A DNA stretch of 64,000 nucleotides from Isochrysis galbana (lineage: Eukaryota > Haptophyta > Isochrysidales > Isochrysidaceae). Every line of letters starts with the position of its first letter. Position 1 is the stretch's first letter. The DNA lies in the NCBI GenBank assembly GCA_018136815.1, contig CM030944.1, positions 2,067,345 through 2,131,344 on the forward strand. The letters are read 5' to 3'. The notes under the pieces were generated by a model that made no database searches, had not been told where the DNA came from, and saw only the letters and a list, made by a program, of their open reading frames with translations. Both the position numbers and the translations under genes were made by a program. Positions 42,501-51,954 of the stretch are shown here, piece by piece.

Positions 42501-44920
42501 TGACGGTTGAAGCGCCACCGACGAAAAAAGCTCGGCATGCGCATCGATAGCACAACAGATGCGAGTGCGAGCCTACTCTTCGCCTCTTTAGCACGAAGAC
42601 AAGCGCCTTGCAATTCGTGAAGGCCCATACGCATGCGGCATTTGCGCGTGAGATGTGCAAGCAACCCCCGCCTTGCAGCCTCCCGCCATGTCTTCCAGTG
42701 CATTGCCAAGGTGGGTGGAATGCAAAGGGTGGCCGTGGTCAAATGCCGATAGTACTTCCAACGTGTCAAAGCAAAGAGACGGACAAGACGCACACGCAGC
42801 ACCAGGATGCGACGAGCGCGACGTCCATTTCGCCAGGCGCATCGCAGCCGCCCCCATGCGATACTCACAACGTGAGTTTCCCAGGCTCGCAAGCCGAACT
42901 CGACTTTGACACTCGCGACGACCCGCCGACCCGCAACTCGTCGCCAACGTGCGAGGCACCGATGGGACTCTTTCGCGAATACGGCAGCACGGTGTCGGGC
43001 TCGTTCAACTTCAGATGCACCCGCCCAATATGCCCATCGCTGCCAGTGACGCAAGGATCGTCGCACATTGCCTCTTACCAGTGTGTGCTGGCCTCGCAAC
43101 CGGGTAAAGCGGGCCAATAATTTCCATCCCTGCAACGCTACGTGCAAATCTCGCTGATGTGCCACAGCTGCTAACGACTCCACCGCACACCAGGTCCGCG
43201 CAGCCTCTCCACATTCGAGGGCGCCAGCGCAAAAGCGTTGCCACAGGCGGATTAAGCGCACAACGCCCAAGTCGGGTTGAGATGCCGTCGGTGTCGCCAC
43301 TGAGGCAGCAAAATTTGGCGCTGGCGATGGGGTTCGCAATGAGTTGACCGGTTCACATGCTCCCTGCAAAAACTGAGATTCTGCCGAGCCTGGGCGCGGC
43401 TGGGGTAGACGATGCCTTGCTCTAAGGTGTGCTTGAGGAAATACAGAGTCATCAAAGTCCTCCCCGCACGTCGGTGCAATTCGTGCCGATGTGAAGCCTG
43501 CGGGTAAAGTATTAGGTTCCGCGACGCACGGACCACGGGTTGTGTGTAAATCTTTGACGCCCGCCGTCATTGCTGCGGCTCTTATAAGCTGCGGAAGTGG
43601 TGTGCCAAGTGCACGATACGTGATCGCAGCATCTTTGTCTGCTCGTGGCTCGGGGGTACCAGGCGTGTGCAAGATTTGAACCGTAGATTGCGACGGCGCC
43701 TCAGATGCCGCCCCACTGCGATGGCGCACTGCGGCCACAACCGAGCACATCCGCTCATGCAGGGAATTACGCACGAAGGCATATCGAGAAAGAACTACTA
43801 GTGCGCGTCGTGCTCGGCGCGTACTCACAAGTGCGTTGGCCTCCTCATTTGCGATGCACCACCACACAGACATTGCAGCTCGAACGCCCCATCTCCGCCA
43901 TGCCAACAGGACAACCCGGTGAAGGCTGTGTTGGATCCAGACGTTGAGCAACGTCCTCCTCCCTCTACACTGGAGTGAATGATGACGCCAAGTCTCCCAC
44001 ATAAGATCGAGCCGACTGCGTGTTCGAGACTGTGAAAAAGCCCTCCGCAATCTCTCCGTGACCCTTTGCCGTAAGACGTCGTCCCTCCATCCACCAAAAT
44101 AACGTGCAACCGCATAGTCGCGCACACTTGCAATCATCGTAAGCTTGTGCAGCCTCAGCATCGTTACTTGCCTTGCCCGGGCATGCAGCGCCTCGCGGAG
44201 CCGATGTAACGCGAAGCGCTGTCTATACTGAGATGCTATCGACGTAAGGGCAACACCAGATGCCAAGGCAAGGAGCTGACTCCAAGCCCAACGCGTCCGG
44301 CGCACATTACGCAGAGTTGCGGCTTGGACGAGAAGACTTGCGTTGCGGCGCAATGCACAGCTACTCAAGTGAAGGCGCAGCAGACCATCGCGCAGGTGAC
44401 GAGTTTGCCAACGTGCGATGAGCTCAACGTGATGGAGCTGCGTGCGAAGAGTGCGGCTGGAGGCATGTACGCGCACTTGCAGTCGCACAAAGCCGTGCTG
44501 TTTCTGGGCATATCGAGCGAGCCGATGCTGCTCGCTCTGTCTGATCCGATTACGTGCGTGCACCCCCATTGCGATGAGCGCCTCGATCACCGCGCGCCTC
44601 GCCACAAGCACCGCCCTGGAGTCCGCCCACCCACGCAGCCGCTCCCACTCGAGCCACTCTTCCCTCGCGAGCCACGCGTCGCGTAGAGCAGCGAGGGCGT
44701 GGCGCTCATCGACGTACCGCCAGCAGGTGATCGCATGGCGGACAGTCTGCTGCGCCGCCGCCGTGCGCGCCGCCAGCCCCGCCGAGCCACCGGCCTGAAG
44801 CACGAGGCCCGTCATGTGCAGATGGAAATCGGCCACCACGTGGTCGAGCTGGTTCCACGCGGGTGATGACTCGTAGGGCAGCAGAGCCTCGAGGGGCCAC
44901 TGCCATGAAGAGTGAGCCAT
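39560..44920 (-). CDS. Sfi1-like centrin-binding repeat protein
   Basis: Intronless frame of 1,786 codons. Nearly the whole protein is made of ~23-35-residue helical units with the Sfi1 signature of spaced aromatic/aliphatic residues ending in W-R or RW (for example SLRHWQRWAYWAGASEVERA, CLARWRRVAGRRVVASVKVE, GLRAWETHV, FALTRWKYYRH, LRGAFWRWQVWAELL). Trp and Arg content is very high. A less regular Ser/Pro-rich stretch interrupts the array at about residues 395-555. In Sfi1 each unit binds one centrin, building calcium-responsive fibres at spindle poles and basal bodies; in a flagellated alga a basal-body or root-fibre role is likely. The start ATG 44918-44920 (MAHSSWQWPLEALLPYESS) is the first in frame. 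Being 5.4 kb without introns is notable among spliced neighbours. Confidence 0.85.
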   Translation of the reverse strand: MAHSSWQWPLEALLPYESSPAWNQLDHVVADFHLHMTGLVLQAGGSAGLAARTAAAQQTVRHAITCWRYVDERHALAALRDAWLAREEWLEWERLRGWADSRAVLVARRAVIEALIAMGVHARNRIRQSEQHRLARYAQKQHGFVRLQVRVHASSRTLRTQLHHVELIARWQTRHLRDGLLRLHLSSCALRRNASLLVQAATLRNVRRTRWAWSQLLALASGVALTSIASQYRQRFALHRLREALHARARQVTMLRLHKLTMIASVRDYAVARYFGGWRDDVLRQRVTERLRRAFSQSRTRSRLDLMWETWRHHSLQCRGRRTLLNVWIQHSLHRVVLLAWRRWGVRAAMSVWWCIANEEANALVSTRRARRALVVLSRYAFVRNSLHERMCSVVAAVRHRSGAASEAPSQSTVQILHTPGTPEPRADKDAAITYRALGTPLPQLIRAAAMTAGVKDLHTTRGPCVAEPNTLPAGFTSARIAPTCGEDFDDSVFPQAHLRARHRLPQPRPGSAESQFLQGACEPVNSLRTPSPAPNFAASVATPTASQPDLGVVRLIRLWQRFCAGALECGEAARTWCAVESLAAVAHQRDLHVALQGWKLLARFTRLRGQHTLVRGNVRRSLRHWQRWAYWAGASEVERARHRAAVFAKESHRCLARWRRVAGRRVVASVKVEFGLRAWETHVVSIAWGRLRCAWRNGRRARRILVLRVRLVRLFALTRWKYYRHLTTATLCIPPTLAMHWKTWREAARRGLLAHLTRKCRMRMGLHELQGACLRAKEAKSRLALASVVLSMRMPSFFRRWRFNRHRDARVTAAWGWRRWRRGVRAAASRRGVTALRTWCEVCLRVTTDERRLRGLLARWRGQVLTAAKRRVKLAFARAAVEAALGDPWARRVYQAVRAWQHEAKLNPAPARRHVARVCGAIVTWRQRIDNWRAWDQHALLASQILLRRAYRGWVQLARTHCRVLQLATTADRLWMRSRRIRLAEAVMSLRTAVERLASICRSIEEMSRWRRSRLLHQAIASWAEMACRRQHSHNFIASSTAKNHCLRRGFKAFNKSTSPTLILGEDALRFWQRRALLSTFHVLHHRGKWRALSRMAVMHACGLLPPLPELARWRVYALRRRSFIRMLACATQFRRAQASIIFFRRLIEQFAAFCRVYREVRVRVHVAIWRWRRAASAREAQTALVVRASLLLGWQRWTRSLQLKGGLARLDRLSAERYVAYEQRLFLECVSSSFRRWQAAARRGARMATMLAVAVRNGNRSAKAEVMCTWLSRCAAHRALSGEASGLRSQRLSLRLSPDFRDVDRTPMPPSYITVLSRNVAADALRRSHTLSRLARASAARSNARHLLIVAERIFRSLACGRALSEMRFQSLWARRYRFAALLARDRARLSLAQAWCIWVESWLEDSQYRTSGSGSSRPSACASTACLGQRSEFVDALVSAPQLEQLSLPALQHAWDSLDDRRRVACLKSAWDKWILLSSIGFLTCLGRGRILQLALVRVLHRLAADVTANAAAVHMRNEARRHLRWRHLRGAFWRWQVWAELLARPQAGLPSQRSTLSAEPRRTLMSLRRALARWRRRTVRARGGDVYNAVAMCWYGRVTLLHGMRALWLNRQARAPLRRDSREARAHAFNRWAAESQTKIVLLGAARRIVSLHTSREMNRGIVLWRDYTSLLLRARRIALAQRSFRLMSALNTWLASLANSYVEDGQSSSIVSGAHSVGSARTEPSTLAYPTAREALPDNHPWGQHGAARGSSLAFVPTTPWDALAREVNYSKLAFEAENAE

Positions 44921-45636
44921 GGTGCGCCGCTACAAGCAGCGAGGCAGGGGCGCGGCAGGGAGGGGCAGGAAGAAGGGAGGGATGGAAAGAGTTAGGGTGA
45001 GAGGGGGGGAAGGAGGGAGGGAGGGAGGGAGAGAGGGCTCTAGCCTTCCCAGCGCCGACGGAAGGCGGGCAGACATCACTTTCAAGAGGCAGCGTTGGCG
45101 CTGGCGGACGGATAAAAATATCGCGTCGGGCGAGGGAGGGGTTCTCCTAACTATTTGCGATTCTTTATGTGGTGGACGCACGGATTGCCCCCTCCGATAT
45201 TTTTGCGGAGCGGTTGCTGGCGCGAGCGGGGCCGTGAGGCACCTGCTCCCCTTGGAGAGCCTCTGCAGCTCCATGTATGGCGAGGGGTACGACATCTGGC
45301 GGGCTCGCCGACCGAGGAACTCAGGTCGCGTTCCGTCAAATATGGGACATCACACATTACTCAAATACTCAAATGAGCCATCGTATGTCCATAGTCAAAC
45401 AGTCATAGAGTCATGGGTCATAGGGCGGGGTCAAACAAACAGCAAACAGGGTTTTTATTAGTATTGGGGATGAAAGAATGAACATCTCAGAATTGAGGAA
45501 ATTTGAGGATTTTTTTCAGTAGAAACTTTCCAATACACCCAACAAGCACATATCCGGGGCCCATTAGGACTCAGACCCCAACTTGAACTTGGGCCCCCAC
45601 CCCCACCACAAAACGCAATCAATACAAATACTGGCA
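44921..45636. other. intergenic, nothing recognised
   Basis: Upstream of the Sfi1-like gene: G-rich (gggaggga) leader-like repeats at about 45010-45035, then ordinary sequence. No gene, RNA or element boundary was supported. Confidence 0.5.
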
Positions 45637-45652
45637 AAAGACGCTAAAGTCT

Positions 45653-46414
45653 CAACTAAGTTTATACTTGGTTCGCCCATGGGGGGGCACGAGCCCCCCC
45701 CTCTCTCCACTCCTCCCCTGCCGTGGGGGAGGAACCACCCATCCTCCTGGCATGCCTGATGGCTTGCCAGGAGGCCACTGCCCTGCTGACCCACTCTCTC
45801 CCTGACAGGCTCGCCTGATTCGCGCGTCCTGGCCCCTCGTGGCCAGCCCATCGCTCCAATCCCCCCTCCCCCCTTGTTCGACAGGCAGACAGGTGCAGAG
45901 TGGGGGCCCCTGAGGCCCAGGAGCGCCAGCGAGGGAGAGGCAGGGGAGGCCAGGGCCCAGCCCCAGCCTCCTCTGCCCCCTGAGCTGGCCTCCAGGGGCC
46001 TCCAGGGGCCAGGGGTCGCCAGGGGCAGCTGCATGCCTGTCGCAGGCGCGCCATCGCGCGTGCCTGCAGGAGAGGGGAGAGAGCGCGCGGAGAAGGGGGT
46101 GGGCGGAGCGAGGGCTCCGCTCACCGGAAAATATGTAAGTCCCGCACCTGTTTACAGGAGAAGTCGGGACTGAGGACGCCGCCAGCCCGGTAGGCATAGG
46201 AGGAAGGGGGGAACGGATCACCGGGGGGGGGGCGGGCCACCGACCATATCTAAGCCCTTTTCCCCTATCCCCCTAGTAGTGCACGGGGGGAGTCGCCTGA
46301 TGGCGGGGGGGAAAGGGCCGGGAGAGAGGGGGTGTAGAAAGGTTTGCTGCGTGAGTAGAAAGTAGAGGATGCACGGCCGCGTGTGCGGTGAGACTATTAA
46401 GAAATTAATTAATT
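45653..46414 (+). mobile_element. 5'-hairpin retroelement copy E
   Basis: A 762-bp insertion flanked by perfect 16-bp direct repeats aaagacgctaaagtct (45637-45652 and 46415-46430). It opens with aactaagtttatacttggtt (45654-45673), cgccc and ATG (45679), and ends attaagaaattaattaatta. The body matches the 5' half of copy A. The target it entered is the 3' tail of element R2, so E is younger than R2. Confidence 0.88.
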
Positions 46415-46430
46415 AAAGACGCTAAAGTCT

Positions 46431-48242
46431 AAAGTCGCGAAGGGCTGAAACGCTCAACTTCGAATCGAAACCGGGGGCGGTGCGTGCCCGGTTTCGACGA
46501 TCTATTGAGATGGGGGGCCTCGGGGCCTCGCCAGACACAGACACCAAAAACACAGGCAGGGGCCACTCACACAGTCAGTCACGCCAATCGTGCAGGCCGC
46601 GCGCCGTAACCTCGTCGAAATCAGTCATGCGCTGAGCCCGTTGGAAGTTTGACGTCTCCGAATGATCCCCGGAGACCGGAGAGCCGTGCGCTTGCGTTCC
46701 TCGCGCTCAAGGCGCGCGGCCTTCTCTTCTTCGCAAACACATGTGCGGAGAGGGGGATGGAACGCTTGTGCGTATGCTTTGACGTAGCCCTTGCAACCCT
46801 TGGGTCCGGCGTGGATGCTGAGGTTCTTGATGTCGCCTCCTAATTCGCGGCAGTTGCGAACGGCGTATTCGATGGGGTAGGGAGCCCCGTTGATGTTGAG
46901 TAAGAGCTTTCGTGGGAAGTCGAACGAGGCGAATGAGCCCTGCCTCGGGGTCACGTACAGGTGGTACACCTCCTTTTTGCCTTGGGTCACGAGGACCCCT
47001 TCCTTGGTGAGGATTTTGGTGCGCTCTTGGTTGCCTTGGAGAAAGTAGAACCCTTGGCTGTCAACCGCCTTTGCTAGCGAGCTGATGGTGATGTAGTTTT
47101 TCATCTCGAATTTGTAGTTGCGCACCACTAGGTGCGCTGCAGCGTCTCTGAAGGCGCTGGCCAGCGCTTTGTTGGACGCGCGGGGCAGCTCCTTGAATTT
47201 CTCGTCGAGGGTTTGGTATTTGACCCCGATCGGGCAAGGGATGCCTACTTTGCGGAAGTCCGCTACATCCTTGTACATTTCGCGAAATTGGTTGGCGCAA
47301 TCCGCTGTGACGAGGATCTCCCATGGGCCAGAAGCGCTCTTGGACAGGAAGTCCGGCTCGAGGTCTACTCCCTCCAGCTTATTGAGATGCGCGACGATGG
47401 CACTAAGGGCCTCTTCGTCCTTGACTTTGTATCCCTTCTCGTACGGCGTAAAGGAGATGGTGATTTTTTGAGATGCTTCGAACTCAGCTTCGGCTTCAGC
47501 TTCGGGTTCAAGGTCTTCGTCAAGCAGAGCCACCTGGGTAGCCGGGGTGGAGAGGGAGGTTAGTCCTATAAGCAGCCGTGTCTCGTAGGGGCCCAGCGGG
47601 ATTGATGCGGTCCTCCCATTGGCACCTCCTCCCAGTGTTGTTTGGGTGTGGTGTCTGTCTGTTGGCCTTTGTTGAGCCGCTTGGCTCTCTGTCTTGTTTG
47701 GCCTACGCGCGCACGTGGCGCGGTTGTCGTCTCGTCGTCTCGTGTTGATGGCGGGAGCCTCTCCCTCGTCGTCTCCTTCGGTGTGTTTGCCTCCCCTTTT
47801 GGGGGTCCAGTCTTGTCCTCTCCCTGTTGTTGTTTCCCAATGTTGTGACATTTCCCCATGGGGGCTTTGTCTATGATGGTGCCGGGCCGGCCCCTCGTGC
47901 CGGAGCACGAGGGCGGTTTCGCGGCTGTGTAGGGGCCGGGCCCGGAGGCCTCCCCTGATGGAGCGTCCCTCTGGTGAGGAGTGGTTGGTGGGGCTGTGGA
48001 GGGTGGAGTGGGTGTGCTGCATGCTGGCTGTTGCCAGCATGCAGGCTTTGGTCGCTCTGTTCTCTGCTGTGCTCGGGCGTGGCCCGCTGGCTCTTTCGCC
48101 CACCTGGTCGGGCGGGTCGTCCTGGCGCGGTCGCTTCGGCGACAGGGGGGTGTCCATGAACGCTTCGTCCATTGCGGCGAGGGCGGCGGCGGCGAGAGCG
48201 GGCGGCGGCGCGCGCTCCATGACCCTATCGTTTTAACGATAG
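46431..48242 (-). mobile_element. coding 5'-hairpin retroelement R2
   Basis: On the minus strand it begins with the palindrome ctatcgttttaacgatag (48242-48225), gacc (complement) and ATG 48220, matching R1 in layout and in its first protein residues. It encodes one long ORF (48220-46625), then a ~190-bp 3' tail with cgattggcgtg, ccccggtttcgattcgaag and cagcccttcgcgactttag, which recurs at 51955-52333. The tail continues beyond copy E to about 45630 (…gcgtcttttgcc). A target duplication of R2 itself was not found. The 5' hairpin differs from R1's in sequence but not in form. Confidence 0.7.
46625..48220 (-). CDS. ORF1-like protein of retroelement R2
   Basis: 531 codons from ATG 48220. Residues 1-40 (MERAPPPALAAAALAAMDEA, then SPKRPRQDDPP) match the truncated R1 copy at 7329. 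Residues ~40-220 are low-complexity, polar, Arg/Thr/Gly-rich, probably disordered or partly intronic. Residues ~228-505 form a well-composed alpha/beta domain (ITISFTPYEKGYKVKDEEAL, WEILVTADCANQFREMYKDV, HLYVTPRQGSFASFDFPRKL, SIHAGPKGCKGYVKAYAQAF). There is no reverse transcriptase, endonuclease or integrase motif, and no CCHC knuckle. A nucleic-acid-binding ORF1p or Gag-like role is inferred from its position in a retroelement; a domesticated host gene is the alternative. Codon quality of the domain suggests recent selection. Confidence 0.55.
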   Translation of the reverse strand: MERAPPPALAAAALAAMDEAFMDTPLSPKRPRQDDPPDQVGERASGPRPSTAENRATKACMLATASMQHTHSTLHSPTNHSSPEGRSIRGGLRARPLHSRETALVLRHEGPARHHHRQSPHGEMSQHWETTTGRGQDWTPKRGGKHTEGDDEGEAPAINTRRRDDNRATCARRPNKTESQAAQQRPTDRHHTQTTLGGGANGRTASIPLGPYETRLLIGLTSLSTPATQVALLDEDLEPEAEAEAEFEASQKITISFTPYEKGYKVKDEEALSAIVAHLNKLEGVDLEPDFLSKSASGPWEILVTADCANQFREMYKDVADFRKVGIPCPIGVKYQTLDEKFKELPRASNKALASAFRDAAAHLVVRNYKFEMKNYITISSLAKAVDSQGFYFLQGNQERTKILTKEGVLVTQGKKEVYHLYVTPRQGSFASFDFPRKLLLNINGAPYPIEYAVRNCRELGGDIKNLSIHAGPKGCKGYVKAYAQAFHPPLRTCVCEEEKAARLEREERKRTALRSPGIIRRRQTSNGLSA

Positions 48243-50133
48243 TTGACTAGCCGTATAAGAGATGTTTCCTTACGCAGCACCTGTGATGACTTGCAATCAC
48301 AATGTGCACGCCGTGCGTGGGCACGGCGCGATGTGCACCGGCGCCCCCCGCGGGGGCGCCGTGCGTGCGCATAGCAACTTCCAGGAAGGTGCACGCCGTG
48401 CGTTCACTCTTTCCGCGGGGGAACTCTGGGCGCGGAGGACGGGCGGGAACCCTGGGGCACCCCCCTGGGACCGGTTGATTATTACAGTATATCACGAGAA
48501 CATTAACGTAAACAGCTGGTCTGGTCTTCTGATCTCTCTCTCTCCCCCCCCCCCGGGGGGTCCCCTCTTCCCCTCCCCCTCTCATCGGCCTACCAGAGTG
48601 AGAAGGCTCCTACTGCCTGTCTCCCTCCTCCCTCCTCGCTCACCCTCCAGCTCTCTCCTCGCCCTCGTCTTCCTCACGATGGTGGCGACTCGGCGCGCAT
48701 CCGTACGGTCCTCCGTCCTCTCCTCTCGTGCACCTGCTCGCTGGCTTCGTTCGACTCCCTCGACACGGCCACCTGTCGACTGGACGCCGAGCGGAAGCGC
48801 TGCTCGCACGGTCTCTCTCTCTCTCGCTCTCTCTCTCTCCGTCTCTCGCGACGTGTTTGGGTTATCGGTGATTGGTGATTTGGGGTCGCGGTTGCTTGAT
48901 AATTTGCTTGGTTTGGGTTTGGGTGAATGATTCTGGTGTGTTCGTGAGTCGGTGTATCCTGTTGTTCTCAGCATCGTTGTCCGTCGTTGTTCGCTGCGTC
49001 GCTGCATTCTAGCAGCCTAGGCTCCCTCCCCGAGGGAAGAGTTCTTTGTAGGCCTAACAATCTCTTACAACCCAACACACTCCTAGGGCCGCTAGGAGCG
49101 CCTCGCCGCCCCACCGCCCTTCGTTCGCCGTTCGTCCCAAATCCAGACACCCAAATGGGGTTGCCCGACCCAATCCAGAATTTCAGTCACCCGATTCCGA
49201 CTCCCGGCGGGGAGGAGGGCCAAAGCGCCGCGCTAGCCGCCGGTGCCGCTCGCGACGGAGTGGCTCAGAGCCCTCCGGCTCCGCTCGACTCGACAATTCG
49301 GGGAGGGAGGTGTGCCCCGAATCTCAGGCGAGTTTGTCGGCGAGGTCGAGTGCTTTCGCCACGAGGCCGAGGTTGTCGTTCATTTTCAGCTGCTGCCCTT
49401 GGAGTCTTCTATGAAGACGGGTGTGCTGAGCTCGGACGGTCTTTTGATTTTGGGTTTTCTGCCCCGGGCCGCCGTGCGAGTGCGCGATATCTAGATAGCT
49501 AGCTATCTTATTCCACTCCTTATCTCCAAGACGGACAAGATGTTACTGACCCGCGAGGCGGAGGAGATGTGCGATGTGAGATGTTGCAAAAAGTCGCTTG
49601 CAAGTTGCTGCAAGAAGAATTAAATCCTCCACACACACCGTGTACAAACCCTCCATTTGGGGAGGGGGGGAGGGGAGGGATTAGGGTTAGGAATCATACC
49701 CGAGATGTGGGGATGTCAGCGGGAAATGAATCCAGACCTGAGGTTGCGGCCTCTTGGACTTGGAACCTTCCCCTTTCCCCCCACATAACTTTATACTTTC
49801 CGTAGGGAGAAAAGCATCAAAATCTCACTCGATCTGCGATCTGCATAGGCCATGGGTCACACGAGTATCATGAGTCATGAGCCATAAATAAAAGTGAGAT
49901 TTTTATGAAGTCTGGTCGAAAGCGTCCGGAAACGCCTGATTCTGAGTCGCCGCAAGCGACTGTGACGCGTCCGCTACGACCTCTCCTCCTCCTCCGTCCT
50001 TCGTTCGACCTTCGATCACGAATTATGATTATACTGTTATACATTGTAGATTGTAGGTGTAGGAGCTACAACGGGCTCAGTGAATAAGCCAGCGGGTCTG
50101 GATATGTAACAGCTCATACTAGTTGTATTCTCC
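48243..50133. other. intergenic, nothing firmly recognised
   Basis: Contains GC-rich palindromic sequence (ggcgccccccgcgggggcgcc near 48341), CT microsatellite near 48534-48556 and 48810-48845, and open frames of Ser/Arg/Pro composition only. No gene or bounded element could be supported. Confidence 0.45.
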
Positions 50134-50934
50134 CTATTCATGCTGATGTACGCCTGACCTTGAGAACATGGAAAGGATGACTCCGTCAATGGCATCACTC
50201 TTGACGCCCCATGTGGATACGAAGGCATTTTGAGCCTCTATGTCGAGCTTTCCTGAATAGGTGGCCGAATTGTCGCCACCGGGCGCATCCGATGCTTCTG
50301 ACATCTCCAGCGACAGTGGGGAGAGAGAGTGGTCGAAGCGCAGGGCTGACACTACAGCTTCCTCAGAACGGTCAAAACTGTCATCAAAGAAGACATTCAC
50401 TCGTGCAGGGTCAGTGAAATCATAGACTAAACGATTTCGCGTCTCAAGCACCTGGTCTGGGTTTGAATCTGGGCGAAACTGGCCGAATTCCGAGTAGGCG
50501 AGCAAGCCGCGCTCGCGCATTGGATCCGATTTTCCTCGCCTCGGATCCAGGAGAATCTCAAAGACACAAGAACCCTCGAAGCGTCCTGAGATTCCACCGA
50601 CGGTGTACACCGTGGCCTTCCTGAGGTTCCACTCGCCAAGAAAGTAGTTGCGTAGCGCAGCCGCACTTGTAGGTCTGGTGAAAGCAGCGGCCTGTCGCGA
50701 GCGATCTGAGTCGAAGGAGGCCTCAAATGCCTCGAACGTGCCCGGTTCCTCATCAGCACTGCCTGAGGACGAGACATCCAAGCGGACGCTTGCTCTTGGA
50801 GCGATGGCAAAGGTGGAGACCACGGCGAGCATCGCGGTGCTGCGCAGCACGAGCATCAGCGAGAAGGCGAGCACACAGGAGAAGGAGGAGGGAGAGGAGA
50901 AGCACTCCTTGGTGGCGCCGTCGCTCTCTCGCAA
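50134..50934 (-). CDS. DUF6314-like protein with secretory or plastid presequence
   Basis: 266 codons as drawn. The core (FLGEWNLRKATVYTVGGISG, FEGSCVF, GLLAYSEFGQFR, LETRNRLVYDFTD, VNVFFDDSF, WGVKSDAIDGVILSMFSR) follows the pattern of DUF6314: a GxW-L-R start, a GxF-G turn, a YxExG motif, an RxYxF motif and a C-terminal W-V-K---I-S-Y/F-R block. This predicts a small lipocalin-like beta barrel of unknown function. The N-terminus has a hydrophobic segment ending VSTFAIAPRAS; starting at the internal ATG 50856 (MLVLRSTAMLAVVSTFAIAP) gives a cleaner signal peptide with an ASAFAP-like Phe near the cut, as in plastid import through the complex-plastid route. Plastid location is inference. Confidence 0.65.
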   Translation of the reverse strand: MRESDGATKECFSSPSSFSCVLAFSLMLVLRSTAMLAVVSTFAIAPRASVRLDVSSSGSADEEPGTFEAFEASFDSDRSRQAAAFTRPTSAAALRNYFLGEWNLRKATVYTVGGISGRFEGSCVFEILLDPRRGKSDPMRERGLLAYSEFGQFRPDSNPDQVLETRNRLVYDFTDPARVNVFFDDSFDRSEEAVVSALRFDHSLSPLSLEMSEASDAPGGDNSATYSGKLDIEAQNAFVSTWGVKSDAIDGVILSMFSRSGVHQHE

Positions 50935-51500
50935 CCTCCGACGCGAGCAGCAGCCAAGGCTTCACTTGTCGATGTGTTACCTTCCAGGAGCCAGCAGCCC
51001 GCCCCGATACCATTCGGGGGCCAGGAGAGGAGCTATATCTGCTATCTGGAGCAATTTTTTCCCGATAGCCAACAGCGTCCCCAGTAGCCAGTGTAGCTAA
51101 AGTATTGGGGGCCGGAAAATCCCCAATAGCTATCCTGTTCTAAGAGGTCCTCTGGGAGCCCCCGGAGGCCCCTTCCTCCTACGCCTACCGGGCAGGCAGC
51201 GCTCAATCATGAATCATGAACGTGCAACGTGCGAGCGTTCCATCGCGGCGAGGAGCAGGTCCGGCCGGGGAGAGGAGGCCGAGGAAGCTAGCACGACGAG
51301 GGGCGCCGGTGCACGGAGCCCCGTGGTTCAAAAGGCAGGGCTCGGCGCACAATGATACATGAGCGCGTATCAAAGGCCTTGGCCTTGTCCGATTTTTTTC
51401 TGGCCTTGTCCGATTTTTTTTCTTGCTTTCCGCCTGAGGTTTGGAGCGGGACCCTTCCCCTTCCCCTTCCCTTCGGCCGCAACAATTGGACGAGCACCAC

Positions 51501-51600
51501 NNNNNNNNNNNNNNNNNNNNNNNNNNNNNNNNNNNNNNNNNNNNNNNNNNNNNNNNNNNNNNNNNNNNNNNNNNNNNNNNNNNNNNNNNNNNNNNNNNNN
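51501..51600. other. assembly gap of 100 N at a GA microsatellite
   Basis: Placeholder gap immediately followed by uninterrupted (GA)n from 51601 to about 51696. The microsatellite is the probable reason the assembly broke. The flanks carry no gene. Confidence 0.97.
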
Positions 51601-51701
<101 letters not shown>

Positions 51702-51954
51702 GGAGAGGGAGAGCATCTGTAATGATTTTCGAAAAATACCCGATTTTAGGCCTCCGACGGCCGTGCGGAAATATATGTCAGGCCCCCCTCCGGTATTATT
51801 TTACCGATGGCCTTCATGCGCGCTTCTCGCAGCGAAAACACGAAACCATGGGCAAGGCCAGCTGACCCGTACCTAAGATCCTGGTTCAATATGCATAGCA
51901 ATACATTTTCGCTATGTTTTCATTGACTTGAACGTGTACGTAATTATCGAAAAA

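Noticed and set aside
40615-44800. Plus-strand frames of 60-190 codons
   Set aside because: Antisense shadows of the 1,786-codon Sfi1-like gene.
48310-48440. Functional GC palindrome such as a terminator or replication origin
   Set aside because: The ggcgcc-rich hairpin is a simple-composition palindrome in GC-rich DNA, with no repeat or neighbour supporting a role.
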